DNA of 64,000 nucleotides from Utricularia gibba (taxonomy: Eukaryota > Streptophyta > Magnoliopsida > Lamiales > Lentibulariaceae). Below the pieces are notes generated by a model. The model saw only the letters and a list, made by a program, of their open reading frames with translations. It had not been told where the DNA came from and ran no database searches. Positions 54,742-64,000 of this stretch are shown piece after piece (position 1 is the first letter of the stretch; every line of letters begins with the position of its first letter). A program made the translations under genes and the position numbers. The DNA is taken from contig NEEC01000012.1 of assembly GCA_002189035.1 (NCBI GenBank), positions 1,302,001-1,366,000 of the forward strand, written 5' to 3'.

Positions 54742-55273
54742 TTGGGGGGCATTACGTCAACCACTTTAGACATACGTTGGGCATTTACAATCAAAATTGG
54801 GGGTCTTTATTCATTTCCATATTTCCAACACTCCACCCATCATACTGATGAGACCCCTTCTTCACCAAAAGGGCAAGAATCATATCTTCCTCTTCAACAA
54901 ATGATAGAATACCAAAAGTGGCATACCTCTGATCGTCTTCAGTGCAGTTGGAATATGGGGACTATTTTTTATGAGTGCTGGCTACGTATTATCGGATGTG
55001 AAACCTCAATAGCTGTATGGATTGCTCTTAAAGATGTCTATGCCTAAAAATCAGAGGAATGTAGCTATGTCTTGTGTTATCAACTCACTCAATGTCTGAA
55101 AAAATTCGATCAACCTCTGGATGGATATATACTCAATTTAAATTTCTATGTGACAGTCCTGCCGCTATTGGTAATATCATTCTCGATGATTAGAAGGTGT
55201 ATTACCTTCTTAATAGTCTTGGCTTAGGTTATGATGTGTTCTAAAGAACAATGTTGAAGGAGCCATGTCCTAG
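54742..55273 (+). pseudogene. Copia-8 gag, first part
   Basis: The frame to 55047 includes YQKWHTSDRLQCSWNMGTIF and CETSIAVWIALKDVYA, the copia gag region W....D.....I......I......T...W..L...Y. Further gag text (DQPLDGYI, NSLGLGYDVF) continues to the LTR-E insertion after GAGCCATGTCCTAG. Confidence 0.75.
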
Positions 55274-56657
55274 TGATAAACGGAAATTTCCTAATGTCGT
55301 TGCAAAAATAGAAATTCTGATATCAAATAAATTTATAAGTCCTAATCTACACAAAATACAAATTTAGAAAACTTGTATAGTGGATGTCGGGGTCGATCAC
55401 AAGGAACTTGTGTTTGCTAAGTGTTTTAGTAAATGCATAATTCGGAATAACAGTAGATCTTAGTCTAAGCTCGGACTACAGCGGCAAGTAAGTTCAGTAA
55501 ACGAAATCAGGTTTCAATGTGAAAGGTAACAAGTACTGGTTCTAACTAAAAGTAATACGAAGATGCCTTAAGGGTCTACAGGTGGTATGGTGCCAAAATC
55601 TCTAATTTAATCTACCATGTTTTTGCACTCACAACTTCAAATAACCTAAGTCTACCCAGGTTATTCATCATATTTTTAACTAAGCTAGTTCCTCATATCA
55701 TTACTAACATTGCAACTAGGTCTACCCATATGCAAAGCATATAGAACTAGGTTTACCCGATTCTATTGGTTCTACCCCGGACTAACACCTACTTCTCTTG
55801 TCTTGATTTGTTGGTCTACTTCTAAATCAAGCATATAAATTGTGATGCTACTTGCTCCCCTCTTTAGGTTTACCCATGGATTGATAGAAACAAAAGCTAA
55901 GAAACAATGATGAATTTCATTAAGAATCCTAGATCCAACCATTATGCTTTATCTTAAGTCATCGCTAGGGCTTAGCTACTCATAATTTGAAGGTAAAACA
56001 TGATAACATTAACATAAAACAATGAAAATTTCAAGAACATCGTGAAAGAGTTGGTGGCAGAAACTGAAAACATCATCAAACGAAAATAAAGTAGAAAGAG
56101 TTCTGGTTTCCGTTTGCTACTGTTCTCGGGCGAGAACAGTAGCGCTGGACTAGGCTCTTATGCTGTTCTTGAGGATGAAGTTCTTCTTCTCCTCTTCTGG
56201 TTCAGTGCTCGTCGTCTTGGAGGAGAAGCCCCCTCATGCACTCCTTGTTCGCTACGCCTTCTCCCCACTCTAAAGATATCTTCACATCTTTTTTTTTTCC
56301 ATTTTTCAAAGTTAGTACACTGTTCCTGACATTTTTACTATTCCTGGTCTGAACCTGCAGACTGTGGACAGTAGAACAATGCATTATATCTTCTCTTTTA
56401 ATGCTGTCCATTCTTCCAAATCTCTACATGCACGAAATCTTGTCTCTTCCTTGATTTTAGAACTTTGGTGCTAGACTAGAAAAAAATGTTAATAACATGG
56501 AATGGGCTAAATCAAAGGATTTAGCCCATTAACACATAAAATCACATTATTTCTTACAATTTGGTAAAAATACTAAAAACTATGAGATAAACACTTAAAA
56601 CATGATTCAAAAGCATAATTTTCTTATTCTAATAATAGGAAAATTTGTGTGTTATCA
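55274..56657 (+). repeat. LTR-E solo LTR with perfect 5-bp target duplication
   Basis: 1384 bp from TGATAAACGG to GTGTGTTATCA, flanked by CCTAG at 55269-55273 and 56658-56662. Inserted within Copia-8 gag. About 270 bp longer than the 34939 copy, chiefly around 55920-56480. Confidence 0.9.
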
Positions 56658-57060
56658 CCTAGCTACCTGATCTCATTCCTCAACTATAGAGTTTTGAGAT
56701 GGGAAAAAAAAGTAATGATGATATTGAAAAGCAATATGCTGCTGTCCGCTCTACATTGGTGTACCTTACTCAACATGATGTCACTTCCCACATTCCAAGG
56801 TTCATATCTGATGGTCGCAGCTTCCAAGCTCAATGTCGACAGCCTAACACCCAACAACTCACTTCAACAACACAAGCCATATCCCAAACTCTCAACAGCA
56901 ACTTACTGGTGGCGGTTGGCAAGGATGAGTACCACCACCCCCACGAGGCAAACGTCGGAGGACTCCAACAGAATGAGACTTGTATAAAAATGAGGTATGT
57001 CAAATTTGTGATGTTTCAGGACACATTGCAAAATTTTTTTGGCATCTTCCAGATCCTAAA
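56658..57060 (+). pseudogene. Copia-8 gag, second part with zinc knuckle
   Basis: Continues gag after the duplication: YLDLIPQL-like, KKSNDDIEKQYAAV, then CQICDVSGHIAKFFWH, a zinc knuckle whose last Cys is replaced by Phe. Confidence 0.72.
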
Positions 57061-57109
57061 GTAGGGCAAGATGATGTTCCTAAAGCTTTAGCTTCTCTTA
57101 CCATTGATA

Positions 57110-58111
57110 ATTCAATCACCGATATTGATTGAGCTGCCCACAAGGGAGCCACAAGTTACATGGTAGGTACATGTGTGTGTTTGATGAATTGCACTCTTAT
57201 AGAGATGATGATAATGTCCTTGTTGATGATGGATCCTCCCTACGGATAAATGGTATTGGCACATCCACATTAAAATTGAATAATAGCTCTTTATCCCTAG
57301 ATAATGTTCTATATGTTTCTAAATTGACCAAAATCTTCTTTCTGTGTCACAGTTGACGTCTCAGAAACCTGTAAGTTGTAAATTCATTGGCACTGCTTTG
57401 CTTATAAAGAATCGTCAAATGGGAATGCATCGGGCAATGGGACAATGTATAGGGGGCTTATATGTGCTTAAGTAAACCCTGGAAGCCTTGTTTTCTTAAC
57501 GTTTCAAGTCATATCCTCTTGAGATTTGGCATCAACACCTTGGACACCCACAGGACTTGTTTTCTTAACGTTTCTATTATTATGCATGCTTAGTTTGATG
57601 ATTTTTCCTGATTTGTACGGTTCTTTCCTCTACAAAAAAAAAAGTGGTTTTCCACAACATTTCTCCATTTTGAAAGTTATGTAGAAAGAAAAATTGACCA
57701 AAAAAATCAAATTCTTCAAACTGATAATAGGGGTGAATTTGTTAATTCTTCTCTCAAATCTCATTTTTTGAAGACATGTATAACACATCATTTTTCTAAT
57801 CCTTAATGCATGAACAAAAGGGAATGATGGAGAGATGACATTGTAGGATTCGAGGACATGGAATGACAATGGTGTTACAAAGTGGGCTGCCTCAATGTAC
57901 GTTGAAGCTTTCAATGCCACCATGTAGCTACAAAATCGTCTACCATTTGCTTCACTCAAAACAGAGTCACCTTATTATATTCTCTTTAATACGCATCCTG
58001 ATTATTCTGGTTTTCCTATTTTTGGATCCAAGTGCTTTCCTTATTTGTGGCATACGAAACATCATAAATTTTCACTCAAAACCTCTTTGTGTGTTTTTGT
58101 AGGATAGAATG
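57110..58111 (+). pseudogene. Copia-8 protease and integrase, broken
   Basis: GATSHM-like protease text near 57135, then VDDGSSLRINGIGTSTLKLN and LDNVLYVSKLTKIFF (57200-57340). Integrase remnants: LRFGINTLDTH-like (57530), EKKIKFFKLIIGVNLLI (57690-57750) in one frame, and PSAFLICGIRNIINFHSKPL with CVFL (58020-58100), equivalent to FPYLWD..K.KFSPK..LCVFVGY in Copia-9. Confidence 0.72.
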
Positions 58112-58648
58112 TGATGGGGGATAAAGTTGGCCAAGGTTAACCGACTTCTGAAAAGCTGCCAAAAGGCACTGTGAGGGGATAATGCTAGTCGACAGACTGA
58201 TATCTGTCAGAAGTCTGATAGATGTGGCCGGATGATACAGTCTGAAAAGCGGCTGAATTACGGGAGAATAGGCGGCCGATATCTGAAAAGCGAAATCGCA
58301 TAGCAGGCATAAAAGTAGCCAACATCCGCAAAATTGGGGATTCGGCCAGATCGATCTCTTCTATAAATAGAAGGAACTATAACGAAAGGTGGGTTGCGTC
58401 CTGAGAACTCTTCAGCTTGTATCATCTTCTTGGTTGCCTCCTTCTAGTAAAGAGTTTCTCCGGCGAGCTCCGATAGCTCCGTGGTTTTTCCGTCATCCGG
58501 CGGTTTCCACGTAAAAAATCTTAGCCCACTATTGTTTCAATTGATTAGGCCGAACCGACCACGAAAAACACAACTAAGCACGATATTCCCGACCTCATCC
58601 ATCACCCTAAAATCGATCTCATCTCGGATGCCGATTTTACCCATAACA
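58112..58648 (+). repeat. LTR-A copy 3: solo LTR in Copia-8
   Basis: 537 bp from TGATGGGGGATAAAG to TTTTACCCATAACA, splitting Copia-8 within the hinge: LCVF(V)G lies before it and HKGYRCY after it. Flanks GAATG and CATTG agree at only 3 of 5 positions, so the target duplication is degraded or the boundaries are shifted. Confidence 0.8.
58372..58379 (+). promoter_or_regulatory. TATA box of LTR-A copy 3
   Basis: TATAAATA at the position equivalent to 46699-46706. Confidence 0.55.
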
Positions 58649-60050
58649 CATTGCTAGTCACAAAGGGTACCGATGCTATGATAACATTGACCAAAAAAAT
58701 TCAGATATCCCATCATGTGATCTTTGATGAAAAATCATTTCCATTTCGATCTAGTGGTTTAGATCAACCCTCTCATGATGTTGTTGTTAAGATATTTGAT
58801 CTCTGGACCCGGGATACTCCAAGTGGTCAAGATGCACATTTAAGATGAAGTATCAACGTGGTCAAACCATGATGTGGCTCTCTCACTGCCTTTTGATGGC
58901 GTAGCAAATCATTCTACCTCTAGCAACTTTAGTCTTCAATCACTCTCACCCGAAGATGTTGCAGGAGAAACACCTGAAGATGTTGCAATGGAAGCTTGCA
59001 ATTCAACATCCCAAATAATACCAGCCTTGGCCACAACAGTCCCAATGGAAATAGAGAATATTAATGGCTCTAATTTGGACCTTGCGGAAAATCCCATTAT
59101 TACCGTGAACCCAACTTCGATGGAGGAGGATGAGCACTGTCATCCCAAACTAAGAATCTGCCTGGACATTGCTACGTGCAACGATGAGATTGATGCAATC
59201 TTTCACTAGACTTTGGTAATCAATGAGAACATCGATGTTGCAGTCGACGAGACTTTCAATGATGATAAGCCTATAGCAAATTCAACTATACCTGAAAATT
59301 CCCAAGACCTGAACCACATCCTGAGCCAGTATGGTTTAGAGCACTCACTAATTGTCGTTCCTCAAGTACAATTAATTCATGGGATGAAGACCAGGTCACA
59401 GAGTGGTGTGTTTAAACCCAATCCGAAGTATGCCCTTCAAGTAATTTAGAATCTCTCTATTCCATCCGAACCCAGGACTGTTAGAGAAGTGCTTCAACAT
59501 CTCGAGTGAAAGGCAGCAATGATTGATGAACTTGATGCATTACACAAAGACGAGACTTGGACATTGGTGCCACAAAATGATTCAAACCTTACAATTGGCT
59601 GTAATTGGGTGTTCAAAGCTAAATTTAAGTTAGATGGTACACTATACGGAAAATGCACCATTAGACTCATTGTTTCTAATCAAGTTGACAGTGTGGATTA
59701 TACGGAAAGATTAGACCAGGTACCATTAGACTCATCATTTCTATCGCAATCAGCCGCAATCGGGAGATACTACAACTTGGACGTCAAAAATGCCTTTTTA
59801 CATAGAAAAATTTCTCAAAATATTTACATGTAGACCATCAGGTATAAAAGATACTCAATTTACCTTCCATGTGTGCAAACTTTTTAGGGCTTTGTATGGA
59901 TTGAAGAAGGCTCCAAGAACATGGTTTGATCGATTTAGTTCATTTTTACTTTATATTTGCTTTTTTTGCATTCTTGTAGATTCCTCCTTATTTGTCTCAC
60001 ATATACCTAATGATACATTGATATTACTGCTATATGTGTGATTTGTTCGT
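58649..60050 (+). pseudogene. Copia-8 hinge, linker and RT, broken
   Basis: KIQISHHVIFDEKSFPFRSS then an acidic linker (SPEDVAGETPEDVAMEACNS) with a short internal SPEDVA/TPEDVA repeat, MIDELDALHKDETWTLVPQN, GCNWVFKAKFKLDGTLYGK, LDVKNAFLHRKISQNIYM and LYGLKKAPRTWFDRFSSFLL. The YVDD box is replaced by YV plus a stop (60040). Confidence 0.82.
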
Positions 60051-60059
60051 TGATAGAGC

Positions 60060-60640
60060 TGATATCAGAATTAATTGAGAGATTATCCTCTGAATTTCCA
60101 TGAAAGATCTCAGAATTTTACATCATTTTCTTGGTGTTCAAGTGATGCATAGTTCAGATGGAATTCATCTCTCCTAAGTTCACTATGCATTATTCATTTT
60201 GAACGGGTTTGGACTACGAGATTGTAGACCCACAACAACTCCCCAAGTGGAGAGGGTTAAAATCACACAAGATGCTGAAATTCTTATTGATCCTACTCCC
60301 TATAGGGCCCTTGTTTGAGTACTTAAATATCTCACATTTACACGGCTAGACATCGCCTATAGTGTAAATTATATGTAACAATTTATAGTGTGACAACATC
60401 AGTGCATGACATCTGACTGTGAATCCAGTCCCACACTCTTAAAGTAAGCATGTTGAAATAGATTATTACTTTATACGAGAAAGAGTAGCATTGGATTATC
60501 TAAAAACTCAGCATGTTTCAATGCAATATCAAGTAGTAGACCTCTTCAGCAAGAGGATGCCAGCTGAAAGACAACATTATCTTAGAACCAAACTTCGCCT
60601 CCATTGCTGGCCAAGTTTTAAAGGAAGAAGGTTGTGGAAG
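60060..60640 (+). pseudogene. Copia-8 RT end and RNase H, heavily decayed
   Basis: Short matches only: MKDLRILHHFLGVQVMH-like (60100), ALVxVLKYLTFTRLDIAYSV-like (60310), and LDYLKTQHVSMQYQVVDLFS (60490). The RNase H catalytic core is largely deleted. Confidence 0.65.
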
Positions 60641-60873
60641 AGGTGGGGAATCTGAACAGCAAGATGAACGAAGGAGACTTGGATCACTAGTGTTTGTGAT
60701 AATGAAAAGTGTACAAAAGTTGCAAATAAATAGGTATACAAAGATGCTTAATAACTTGATTGATTATTTTTCCATAGCTTAGCTGATCCCTTTTTCCATA
60801 TTCTCGCATGCCTTCTCCATATAGCATAGCACATATTGATGTCTAGCACAGTCTACAGGTTGCGTAGCTTGGA

Positions 60874-61440
60874 TTACCTTCCATCTCTTTGTGTCTCAGA
60901 ATCAATTTCCTTGTTTCTACCACCTTCCTTATATCTCCACTGATTCTGTTCTTCATTACCCTCTCTCAAACTTGGTCGAGGTTTGAGCCCAAGTTTGTCT
61001 CGAAGATATACTTGTCTAGTAGTTGGCATTCTCTTGGTAAGAAAATCAGTCATTTGATCTTGAGTGGGTATGTATTGAGTTTTCAGATAACCCAAGGCTA
61101 CTCTTTCCCGTACAAAGTGATAGTCAATCTCAATATGCTTGCTACGGGAGTGAAGAACTTGATTTACTGAGAGGTGTATGACACTCATGTTGTCTCAGTA
61201 GAGAACTGGCGTAGAGTCAAGCTGAACTTGAATGTCTTTTAGTAGAAACTGCAACCAAGTCACTTTTGCTGCTGTGTGCGCCATGGCTCGGTATTCTACC
61301 TCTGTGCTGGAGCGTGAGACAGTTGGCTGCTTCTTGGAGCTCCAAGAGATTGGATTTCGTCCAAGTAGGATGCAATATCCTGTAACTGATCGTCGTGTGA
61401 GTGGGCAGCTCGCCCAATCTGCATTTGAAAAAGCCCTCAA
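60874..61440 (-). pseudogene. Copia-9 RNase H
   Basis: Frame 61440-61195: FSNADWASCPLTRRSVTGYC (catalytic Asp), SSTEVEYRAMAHTAAKVTWL (catalytic Glu), then a stop and frame 61188-60874: VLHSRSKHIEIDYHFVRERV, QMTDFLTKRMP and the end. One in-frame stop (VLY-stop-DNMSVIHL) is the only break within RNase H. Confidence 0.87.
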
Positions 61441-62629
61441 GTGTAGAGGCGACTCCCTCCAGTAGGAAATTCCAAAGTGTAGGCTTCACATATTTGAGTA
61501 TCCGTAGTGCCAATTGTTGATGATAGGAAGAAGGCGACTGCATGAATTGACTCACGAAGTTCACACTGTAGGTGATGTCTGGGCGTGTGAATGTAAGATA
61601 TTGCAACGCTCCAACTAGTGCTCTGTATGGAGTCAGATCATCAAGTACTTGTGCCTTCTGAGTGATTTTGACCTTTGAAGCTTGTGGAGTGGTGGCAGGT
61701 TTGCAGTCCCTCATTCCAAATCTATCCGAAAGAGCTAAAGCATAATGAGTTTGAGAGAGATGAAGTCCACTAGTCGTCTCCACCACATGTATGCCTAAGA
61801 AGTGATGCAACATGCCCAAGTCTTTCATTGAAAATTCAGCTGATAATGAGTCGATGAGGTCTAGTATGAGTCTTGATGATGAACCTGTCACAACAATGTC
61901 ATCCACATAGATGAGAAGGATTCGGGTCTCTTTTCCTACATGCGAGACAAATAATGAAGGATCTACTAGGCTACAAAAGAAACCGATGTGCAAGAGAAAT
62001 GAACTAAACCGGTCAAACCAAGCTCTGGATGCTTGCTTGAGTCCATATAGTGCCCTGTTTAGTTTGCAAACATGATTAGGAAAGTGAATATCTCGCATAC
62101 CTGGGGGTTGTTCCATGTATATATTTTCACTAATGTTTCCATGAAGAAATGCATTTTTGACATCTAGCTGATGAATCTCCCAACCATGAGTGAGTGCTAT
62201 AGATATAATAAGTCGAATGGTACCTGGTTGAATAACCGGTAAAAAATTTTCTGTGTAATCTATACCATTCACTTGATCATATCCTTTTGCCATTAATCGT
62301 GCCTTCATTCGATTGAGAGATCCGTTGGGGTTAAGCTTTGTTTTGTATACCCACTTGCATCCAATTATATCTTGTGCAGTGTTGCGAGGTACAAGAGACC
62401 ATGTTTTGTTGCGATGTAGGGCGTCCAACTCTCCAAGCATAGCTGCTTTCCATCCTGGGTGATTGAGCGCCTCTTTGATCCCTTTTGGCTCCAAGGGGAT
62501 TGTACCGTAGTGCTTCATGTAAAGTGTATACTTGGGGTTTGGTTTGATTATTCCTCGTTGTAATCGAGTGGTCATGGCATGTGAACGTTGTGGAGAAGAC
62601 ATGTTAGTTACAACATTCTGGTACCTCAA
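61217..62629 (-). pseudogene. Copia-9 reverse transcriptase, long open frame
   Basis: A 470-codon frame. Motifs: ALNHPGWKAAMLGELDALHR, VYKTKLNPNGSLNRMKARLM, HQLDVKNAFLHGNISENIYM (first catalytic Asp), LYGLKQASRAWFDRFSSFLL, LLIYVDDIVVTG (intact YVDD), FSMKDLGMLHHFLGI and LVGALQYLTFTRPDITYSVN. Near residue 400 the frame shifts, so its last ~70 residues are not RNase H; the true continuation is the frame at 61440-61195. Catalytic RT residues are intact. Confidence 0.88.
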
Positions 62630-62698
62630 GGTTGTGGGACGGTTCTTGACGACCCGCTATTGTTCCTTGTGTGGCATGTTGTGGTGAGGGCAGCGGTT

Positions 62699-64000
62699 CT
62701 AGAACAAGTGATGAAGGAGTTTGAATGGGGTGAATGTGCTGTGAGAAAGGGTACTAGTCTCTGTGATTTCAGTTTCCATGCTCACGGATGCATCACCGTC
62801 ATCACCATCGGTTGTGGCTTGAGCTGTGTTGAGTTCAGATCCATCGAAGGTTACTTCACCAAATGAAGTAGCAGTCATCATTGTCATCCCATCATTACCA
62901 TCAGTTGTGTCTTGAGTGGCATTGAGTTCAGATCCATCGAAAGTGCCTTCACCAAATGAAGTGGCAGTCATCATTGTCGTCCCTGAAACATTGGGAAGTT
63001 CTATATTAGCTTCACGTAAAGGGGTGTTCACGGTGAAATGATGTTCAATAAAAGCTGGAGTTTCAGCATTTATTGGTGCAGCCAAGTGTCCTTCGCTAGG
63101 TAGCGAGTGGTCTCCACCAAGTGGGTGGTGACAAGCAGACGAAGGCATTAAGGTGTCCTGCTTCTCCTGTGTGTCTTGGGTCCAAATTTCGAAGAGGTTG
63201 GATACAAGATCAGGATGCGGCAGTGATTTGTCACGTGAGCGATAAGGGAAGGATGTTTCATCGAATATGACATGATGGGAAATGTGAAGTTTTCGTGTTG
63301 ATGGAACATAGCACTGATAACTTTTATGATTGTTGCTGTAACCTACAAACACACACAAAGAAGTTTTTGGTGAGAATTTATTTTTTTTAGAATCCCATAA
63401 ATATGGAAAACATTTAGAGCCAAAGACACGTAGTATAGAATAGTTAAGATTAAGACCATAAAGTATTGAAAAAGTGGACTCCCTTTTTTGTGAAAGAGAT
63501 GGTAGGCGATTTTGGAGGTATACGGTTGTGCTAAAGGCTTCCACCCATAGTGCAAGTGGGAGTCCATTGTGGAAAAGCAACGTAAGCCCATGTTCTCAGA
63601 TAGTTCGATGTATTCTTTCAACCATTCCCATTTGTTCATGCGTATATGGGCAAGAAAAATAGTGCACCATACCTGTATTCAAAAAATGAGACTTTAAAGA
63701 ATTGTTAACAAACTCACCACCATTGTCGGTTTGAAGTATCTTGACTTTTTTTCCAAATTGTCGACCTACATACGCTTCAAATTGAAGAAAGATAACTGAA
63801 AAATCACCCTTTTGACGAAGTGGAAAGAACCACATAAAACAGGAAAAATCATCCAAAAAACATGCATAATAACGGAAACCACTATGTGAGGGTACGAGGG
63901 ATGGTCCCTAGAGATCACAATAATTTTCTTCAAAGATGGTGGATGAGATATAGTCAGAATTTAAAAATGGTAATTTTGACATTTTTCCATATTGGCAGCT
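62699..64000 (-). pseudogene. Copia-9 integrase, hinge and acidic linker
   Basis: Frame 63856-63596: MDDFSCFMWFFPLRQKGDFS (core start), KILQTDNGGEFVNNSLKSHF (second Asp and Glu region) and HEQMGMVERIHRTI. After a frameshift, frame 63580-62699 has PLALWVEAFSTTVYLQNRLP, LRVFGSKCFPYLWDSKKNKF, LCVFVGYSNNHKSYQCYVPS and a 160-residue Thr/Asp-rich linker with an 87-bp tandem duplication. Confidence 0.88.
62800..62973 (-). repeat. 87-bp tandem duplication in the Copia-9 linker
   Basis: Two units encode (M)MTATSFGE(V/G)TFDGSEL then N(T/A)(A/T)Q(A/D)TTDG(D/N)DG, 29 residues each, in frame. Confidence 0.85.

Larger units (their letters stand above)
54441..60660 (+). mobile_element. Copia-8: degenerate copia element with two nested solo LTRs
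   Basis: Plus-strand gag, zinc knuckle, protease, integrase, RT and RNase H remnants in order, interrupted by LTR-E (55274-56657) and LTR-A (58112-58648). Its RT and linker sequences are close to those of Copia-9, which runs tail to tail on the other strand from 60874. LTRs of its own are not clearly recognisable. Confidence 0.8.
60874..64000 (-). mobile_element. Copia-9: copia element, 3' two thirds, leaving the window
   Basis: Minus-strand integrase (from the window edge), hinge, linker, RT and RNase H in long frames with few breaks; the best preserved retrotransposon here. Gag, protease and the 5' LTR must lie to the right of 64000. The 3' LTR could not be delimited left of 60874. Confidence 0.85.

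Noticed and set aside
1-64000. A previously undescribed multi-gene biological system
   Set aside because: Apart from two host genes and gene fragments, nearly all sequence is explained by retrotransposons, DNA transposons and plastid insertions; no gene set suggests a new pathway.

Overview
This window is nuclear DNA of a flowering plant, probably a dicot, from a transposon-rich, gene-poor stretch. Grounds: an intron-bearing gene with plant-type short introns and a peroxisomal C-terminus; many Ty1/copia retrotransposons primed by the initiator-Met tRNA; PIF/Harbinger and hAT DNA transposons; an angiosperm-type 5S rRNA fragment; and decayed plastid DNA (NUPTs) interleaved with transposons. I cannot name the species.

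Layout. (1) 1-2.3 kb, genic edge: the 3' end of a plus-strand gene (probably a TOM1-like VHS/GAT protein) converges on a complete three-exon minus-strand gene for 1,4-dihydroxy-2-naphthoyl-CoA thioesterase (DHNAT1 type, C-terminal AKL). (2) 2.3-9.6 kb: degenerate Copia-1 with both LTRs, a Copia-2 integrase fragment, a Harbinger Myb/SANT relic and LTR-A copy 1. (3) 10.0-13.0 kb: plastid block rps2-atpI-atpH-atpF. (4) 13.35-19.8 kb: a ~600-bp repeat (repeat M) present twice in inverted orientation, and Copia-3 carrying nested insertions. (5) 19.9-34.3 kb: scrambled plastid small-single-copy DNA (ndhF, rpl32, ccsA, ndhD, ndhE, ndhH, ndhG, ndhH again), split by Copia-4, by a 2.5-kb inverted-repeat structure with a truncated 5S rRNA gene at its centre, and by a two-gene PIF/Harbinger relic. 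(6) 34.3-41.8 kb: Copia-5 (plus) against Copia-6 (minus). (7) 41.8-51.8 kb: hAT ends, fragments of an F-box/LRR-like family, Copia-7, LTR relics and a GC-rich degenerate repeat. (8) 52.0-53.8 kb: a second atpI-atpH-atpF plastid block. (9) 54.4-64 kb: Copia-8 (plus) and its less decayed relative Copia-9 (minus) tail to tail, Copia-9 leaving the window.

Two solo-LTR families tie the region together. LTR-A (~515-540 bp, three copies) and LTR-E (~1.1-1.4 kb, five copies) sit inside other copia elements, several with 5-bp target duplications visible directly (GGATT, ATAAT, CCTAG). These give a relative chronology: plastid DNA and copia elements first, solo LTRs later. Only the two genes at the left edge look like working host genes; an F-box/LRR-like reading frame and a plastid rpl32-like frame are open but probably not functional. 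I saw no coherent new biological system. The items most worth a second look are the 5S fragment that keeps its internal promoter between long inverted arms, the duplicated and rearranged plastid insertions, the 124-codon open frame in repeat M, and the regular 56-bp tandem array in the Copia-6 leader.
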